Of a DNA stretch of 64,000 bases, positions 58,966-64,000 are shown one piece after another. The translations under genes and the position numbers were made by a program. The first letter of the stretch is position 1. Each line of letters opens with the position of its first letter. The notes under the pieces are model-generated. The model did no database searches and was not told the DNA's origin. It saw only the letters and a program-made list of their open reading frames with translations. The DNA is from Halichoerus grypus (lineage: Eukaryota; Chordata; Mammalia; Carnivora; Phocidae), in assembly GCF_964656455.1 (NCBI RefSeq), contig NC_135726.1, forward strand, positions 34,501,930-34,565,929. The letters are read 5' to 3'.

Positions 58966-59324
58966 GAGTGACTACCCATTTCATTAAAAAAAAAAAAAAC
59001 CCTCTTTACCCAAATGTTGCTTCTACAGAACTCAATTTTTCTTTTTACCACCATGGCCTTTAGCATACTCACTTATGATTCAGCCTATAAAATTTGAGAA
59101 TAAATGCTAGAGCAGCAATCTGTCATTCCTTTTGTCCCAGGTATTCCCAAAGACATTAAATTAATGTTCTCTCTTGCCCTTGGTGACTTGACAAGCATGA
59201 AAAAAAAAATACGGGATAAGGTTAAGGAAGAAAGGGAAAGGGGAACATCATAGGAGGGCAGTGCACAGAATGGGGAGGGAAAGAAAAAGAGGGTTCCACA
59301 GGAGCAGGAAGAATTCCTTTCTGC

Positions 59325-59700
59325 TAAGAACTTAAGAAATCATCTAATCCAACTGTTCACATTTCATTTGGGGAAACTGAGGCACAGAGAGGGGATGGGT
59401 CTCCATAGGGCAGAGGTAGAATAAGAACCTAGGATCCAGTTTTCTAAATGCCCTTCCCCCTGCCTAGAATGCTTTTCATTCTGCACCACTCTCCCCATAC
59501 CACCCTCTTGCCTTTTTAATGCCTATTAATTTTAAAATCTCAGCTGAAACATCCCTTCTTCTGGTAAGTGTTCTCTGACCTTCCCCCACCACTTGATCTA
59601 GTCCTTGCTATGCACTTTCATAGCACCTGCCAGCGTGTTTCTTCCCCATTTCCCCATTCTCTACCCACCACACAGGGCTGGTAATCTGCACTCCATAAAC
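59325..59700. repeat. MIR (minus) followed by L2 fragment (plus)
   Basis: 59325-59445 is a reversed MIR ('AAGAAATCATCTAATCCAAC', 'GAAACTGAGGCACAGAGAG'). 59446-59700 is L2-like ('CTGCCTAGAATGCTTTTCAT', 'AAATCTCAGCTGAAACATCC', 'AAGTGTTCTCTGACCTTCC'). Confidence 0.75.
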
Positions 59701-60220
59701 ACACGAGTCAATTAGGGAGCAAGAAACATAGAGCATGTGCTCCACATAGGATGCTTTTTACTACAGCAAAGAAACATCTCCATATAATTCATTCATAAAG
59801 CAACAGACAGAAATAGTTCCCATTGATGCATCTTTCAATAGCAAGGTTAACATAGGATTCATTAAAGGAGACTGTTAATTGTGATGTTCTCTCCTGAGAG
59901 TCAATGTGGCTCTTTCTCTCTAACCAGTTCCTCCTTTCAAGGCAAGCAGTGCTAAAGAGAACAAGAACTAATAAGCAAATTCTGTCAGTTGTTCTAGTGC
60001 TTTATTTTTTTTCTAACACTTGCACTTATCACCCCAGACATACTCTATGTGGAACAAATTGATTAAAACATAAAACGAGGATTCACTTTCTGTTAGGCTC
60101 TGCTGTGTGTAGTTATTGGGATGTAAAAAGATCCAAGTGGCTTAACTAAATCCAAAAAAATCTATCTCCTACTGTCTTATCTTCAGCTGTAAAGTTTAAG
60201 CTCCTTGCTGAGAAGGGCAG
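59701..60220. other. Low-copy DNA, no gene recognised
   Basis: No exon or repeat recognised. Confidence 0.4.
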
Positions 60221-60224
60221 AGGA

Positions 60225-61030
60225 AGAGAACTGACATTTATTGAGTACCTACTACATGCCAAGCACTAGGTGAGACAGCATTCATCGTGATTATTCAGCA
60301 TGAATGATTACTAAGCACTTATTTACGTACAGCACTGTCCTAAGAACTGGGGAGTCAAGGATGAAAAAACTAAAGTCCTGCCACCTCTCAGTTTCCAGTC
60401 CAGTGAGGGGAGACAGACAGTAAGCAAAGGAAAAGACCACATGATGTCAGATAGGAATTATTTCCATGTAGAGAAATAAAGCAGATTGAAGACATAGGAG
60501 TAATGGGAAATATTTTCAACTGAGTGGTCAGGAAAGGCTTTCTGAGGAGGAAGCCCTGAAAGAGTGACCTGAATGATGTGAGTGACAAGGCTCATGACTA
60601 CTGAGACGAAGAGAATTCTCGTCGGAGGAAGCAGCCAGCAGAGTGGTCCTGAGGTGGGAATATGTCTGAGTAGCTGGAGAAAAAGGAAGGTGGACCAACG
60701 TATGGAGAGTCCAAGAAGCGAGACAATAAGGATCAGGAGATGTGGACCAAGGCCAAATCATGTTGCCACACTAAGGACTTTGAACTCTATCACAAACTTC
60801 ACAACATTTTGGAGGGTTTTGAGTGAGGGCATGCCATGATCTGATTTACTTTTTATGTGGTTGCGTGTCATTTAATCCTCAAAATAACCTTAAGAAAGAA
60901 GTAGCATTAACCTCAGTTTATAGAGGTAGAATTGGGGGGTGGGGAGATTAAAAATCTTGCCCAAGTTGGTGTTGCTTGTAAATGGTAGATTTGCAATTCC
61001 AACTCAGGGTTCCCAAGCTAAGGCTTTTCA
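60225..61030 (-). repeat. MIR, L2 and MIR in series
   Basis: 60225-60300: MIR-like ('CATTTATTGAGTACCTACTA'). 60300-60850: reversed L2 ('TCCAGTCCAGTGAGGGGAGA', 'GTGGTCAGGAAAGGCTTTCT', 'TTTTGGAGGGTTTTGAGTGA', 'GCATGCCATGATCTGATTTA'). 60855-61030: reversed MIR ('TCATTTAATCCTCAAAATAA'). The 85-codon frame at 60582 lies in the L2. Confidence 0.75.
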
Positions 61031-62900
61031 CACCTTCCCATGCCACTTGTGTCCTGTGTGATTTTGAAACATGGTCACAGCACCCAGCATGCAGCCGCCA
61101 CCTGGTAGGTATTCCCTAAATGAATGAAGGAGGCTCAAACTGCTAAATGCCTGGGACAGCTGGGTGTTGGGGTTATTGAAGAGGTAGATATGGAGAATAA
61201 AGGGATTTTTATGATCAAAAAAGAGAACGAAAAAAATTAAGATGTTTTGATCTGTGCTCTATTTCAGGCACTATTGGTCCATGGAAAACCGTGATTTTTT
61301 TTCAGTGCTTCAATGTTTACTTCATTTGATATTTAAAATTCTGTCTTCTACACACAGTGCTGTGCATGCATACACACATCGACTTTGAAAAGGATGATCT
61401 CTTGCTGTTCTGTCCAAGGGTCTATGGAAATGACATCCATTAAGATTTGAGTTTGCTCCTAATGGCTGTCATGTCAAGATGAGTAAACCATGACTGGATG
61501 GTGTGCCCTTTCTCCTTTTTACATCCATATAACCCACCTTAAAGTGGCTCCTTTTCCATCCTTTTGCCAGGGTAGCTGAAAGAGAAAAGACCATTTTCAG
61601 GTGAGTACACATTATGCACCCCACCTCTGACTCAAACCCACCCTGAACACCCGAAGGCTAGTTCCTCATAGTTGTTCATGCAATAAAGACTAATAAGGAA
61701 AGGGATACTTCGAGTTAGGAACTGTCCTTGGTGCTGGAGTACTAGTGCGCTAAGGCAGGCGGCCCTTGATCTCAGGAGCCTGTAGGCTTGTCTGGGACAT
61801 AAGGCCAAATACATTCTCACACAAAAATTAAATGGAAATGTGGAAAGGCACCGAAGGAAACAAACCAGAAATTCTAAGACCTTTCAGCAGGGCCCTCACC
61901 TAATCTGGGGTGGAGGCACAGAGTGTTCTCTGATGAGTGACTCAGAGGATGGGCAGGCAATAAGAATATGAAGAGGAGAAAGGAAGAACAGTCCAGGCTA
62001 GGAGCTTTCTTGGAGCTCTGAAAAGGGCAGAATCAAGGGATTCTGGAGGACATGAAGAGGGCTATTGTGACTGTGGCCCAGAGAGAACACAGGAGGACTT
62101 CAGGAAGGAGGCAGAGACTTTCAGGGTCTGATCTCCGCATTGCTTTTGCCCCTAGTACTCACCATACTGATTGTTGACATAGCCTCCAGGTGAGACAGCA
62201 CAATAAACAAGGAAAACAGGCTCAGGGGAAATCCTAAAAGCTCCTGGGGTGTCTAGACATAGTGGTTCCCCAAACCTGTAAGGAGACAGGGGGTGGAGAG
62301 GAATTTGCAAAGAAAGCCATTAACATCACTTCTCCAGGGAGAGGAGCTCCAGGTGAGGCTCTCTGGGAACCTGGCCATAGTGAATAGTCATTTACTTCCT
62401 GGGGCTCCTGTATGAAATGAGAAGCAGTCATTAGCACAGCAAGCCGCCCTCATCCTTCCTTCTCCATAATAACACTGTCACCAGAGGACAGAAAATTACC
62501 CTGACGTCTCTATATCTCTAAATTGCACTTTGGAGACAGACTGCATAAGGCAAACAGACCACGAGTGAAAACCTCCTGGCTAGACTTCCAAGCCAAGGAC
62601 TAATAAATAACCCTGAAATATACAACCTGACTGCAGCGTTGCTCTGTAGCTCGTGGCTTCTGCCCTAGGGAGGACCATGAATTGCAGGGCCTGACAGAAG
62701 GGTCAGAAAAGTGGTGTCTGCCTAGTGGGTTGAGGACCTGCAAATTAACCATATGGTGGTCCTTTCAGAGCAAGCTGGCCTGCTTAGGCAAAGACTAACC
62801 TCAACTAGAGGAGAAGGCCTGGAGGCAAGGCCTCCTGGGCATGAAAGGATCAACTCCAGCCCACAAAGTGCAAGGATGAGACATCCTGCCTGAATGAAGG
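61031..62900. other. Low-copy DNA with diverged L2-like pieces
   Basis: 61640-61820 ('GAACTGTCCTTGGTGCTGG', 'GGAGCCTGTAGGCTTG') and 61900-62130 look like reversed L2 pieces. The remainder shows no repeat or exon. Confidence 0.4.
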
Positions 62901-62919
62901 AGCTCTATGAATCACAGAA

Positions 62920-63480
62920 TGGAAGATTTTTAGCAGTGATTGAAAATGCTCATTAGGGGAGAGCCTGTATAGCATTAAGTGAGCCCAATTGAAAGGTGCA
63001 AAATTTTCATAGTCTGTATTTTTCTTTCTCAGTCAAAAACACTCTCAATTTGCCAAAGCACTTTTGCAATCATTTGTAAATTGGTCTGCCAGGGTCTCCA
63101 TGAGAATGTTAAATGACAAGAAAAGAATCAATATCTCATCGCTGACTCGGGGGTAGGCATCCATGTGAAAAACAAGATTCAAAGCACCATAGAACGATGC
63201 AAAGATGTCAGTCTCCTGGGATGAAAAATAATTAAGCAAAAGGTGCCAAATGCCAAGCTGGAGAGAATGATCTAAATAACGAATGCAAGTAAATCCGACA
63301 TAAGGTATCTATAAATATTGAAGCTTTTTTTTTAATTTGATTTTGTCAGGGACTACTGAGAAGAATTACATCAAATAAGATTATCAAAAATAAATTGACT
63401 CGCACAGAAGCAATGGCTGCAAAAAATTGTCATGTGAATTATAGAGAAAATAAATGAACAACTTTGGAAATAAGGAATTT
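62920..63480. other. Candidate conserved non-coding block
   Basis: Repeat-free AT-rich DNA with 'AAATGCTCATTAGG', 'GCATTAAGTGAGCCCAATTG', 'TTTTGCAATCATTTG' and 'AAAATAATTAAGCAAAAGG'. No exon recognised. Conservation is inferred only. Confidence 0.3.
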
Positions 63481-63589
63481 ACAGAGAATTTAGTACAAAA
63501 TCTGCATCCTGGAAGAGGCACTGCTTTTGGGGTGGAGGACTGCTATTTGGGAGTCAATATTGTTAGTGTTTGTCAGGTGTTCACTATAT

Positions 63590-63770
63590 ACAGGTACTGT
63601 TGTGAGGGTTTTTTTTTTTTTTTTTTTGAACATTCAACAAGCCCTGAAGCATACAGGTTATTATCCCTGTTTTGTAGTGAGGAAACTGTGGCACAGACAA
63701 GTCAACTATCTTATCCAAAGTCACACAGCAAATCAGAGCTGGGATTCCAAGTCTCAGTCCCAGAGCTGTT
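63590..63770 (-). repeat. MIR SINE with internal T-run
   Basis: Reversed MIR core ('GTAGTGAGGAAACTGTGGC', 'AAAGTCACACAGCAAATC', 'GAGCTGGGATTCCAAG'). An 18-base T-run at 63610-63627 sits next to its left side. From 63771 to 64000 nothing is recognised. Confidence 0.85.
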
Positions 63771-64000
63771 GCTATTTGAATCTACTTTTCATAATTTCCT
63801 ATCCATTTGGCTCAGAAAAAGGGAATATTGGAAGGACTAGCTGAAATTCCTACAAGAACAAGAAAGGAATAGTTGGATAGCTTTAACCAAGCAAACTGTT
63901 TTCTTGGGGAAAAAATGAAATGCCAGTGGGAAGAGAGAAGACCGGCATTGTTTTGGGCATGGCCATCACCAAGGCTATTATCTTTCCCCTCAATGACATT

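Overview
This window is mammalian, from a carnivore. It holds at least ten tRNA-derived CAN SINEs with the diagnostic 'GGGCGCCTGGGTGGCTCAGT' head. The SINE bodies ('CTGCTTCTCCCTCTGACCCTC', tail AAATAAATAAAATCTT) look like the caniform non-canid type (bear, seal or mustelid lineage) rather than the dog or cat type. The carnivore call is firm; the finer placement is inference. I see no protein-coding gene, rRNA, functional tRNA, CRISPR array or bacterial-type operon. Open frames longer than 100 codons fall in L1 ORFs, L1 CpG-rich 5'UTRs, L2/MIR copies or microsatellites. The window reads as a gene desert or the inside of a very long intron.

Layout. 1-11.3 kb: low-copy DNA with MIR, L2 and L1 3' ends, including an L1 that inserted into a MIR with its 5' part inverted and was later hit by a SINE. 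11.6-19.3 kb: an old, decayed, nearly full-length L1 on the + strand, interrupted by a 1.25 kb insertion (young L1 3' end plus SINE sequence) with a 16-bp target-site duplication (TSD). 19.3-23.4 kb: degenerate tandem repeats, a 136-bp pure pyrimidine tract, and an L2 carrying two SINEs and a 41-bp micro-insert. 23.4-31.4 kb: an old L1 3' end (minus) split by a 7.15 kb L1 insertion (minus) with a perfect 17-bp TSD. 31.4-35.9 kb: low-copy DNA, two SINEs and an MLT1 LTR. 35.9-42.0 kb: a second full-length L1 (minus) with a 16-bp TSD. 42-64 kb: low-copy DNA with old L1, L2, MIR, LTR fragments and three SINEs, separated by AT-rich unique blocks that are candidate conserved non-coding elements.

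The elements tell a layered insertion history rather than a pathway. TSDs let most young insertions be bounded to the base. The most informative object is the 24.2-31.3 kb L1. Its TSD encloses about 870 bp of non-L1 sequence beyond the L1 3' end, so it appears to carry a 3' transduction. Its own polyadenylation signal is AATAAG, its ORF1 and ORF2 are fused by an internal deletion, and its 3'UTR is bipartite. No exotic new system is visible. The findings are retrotransposition structures and candidate regulatory sequence.
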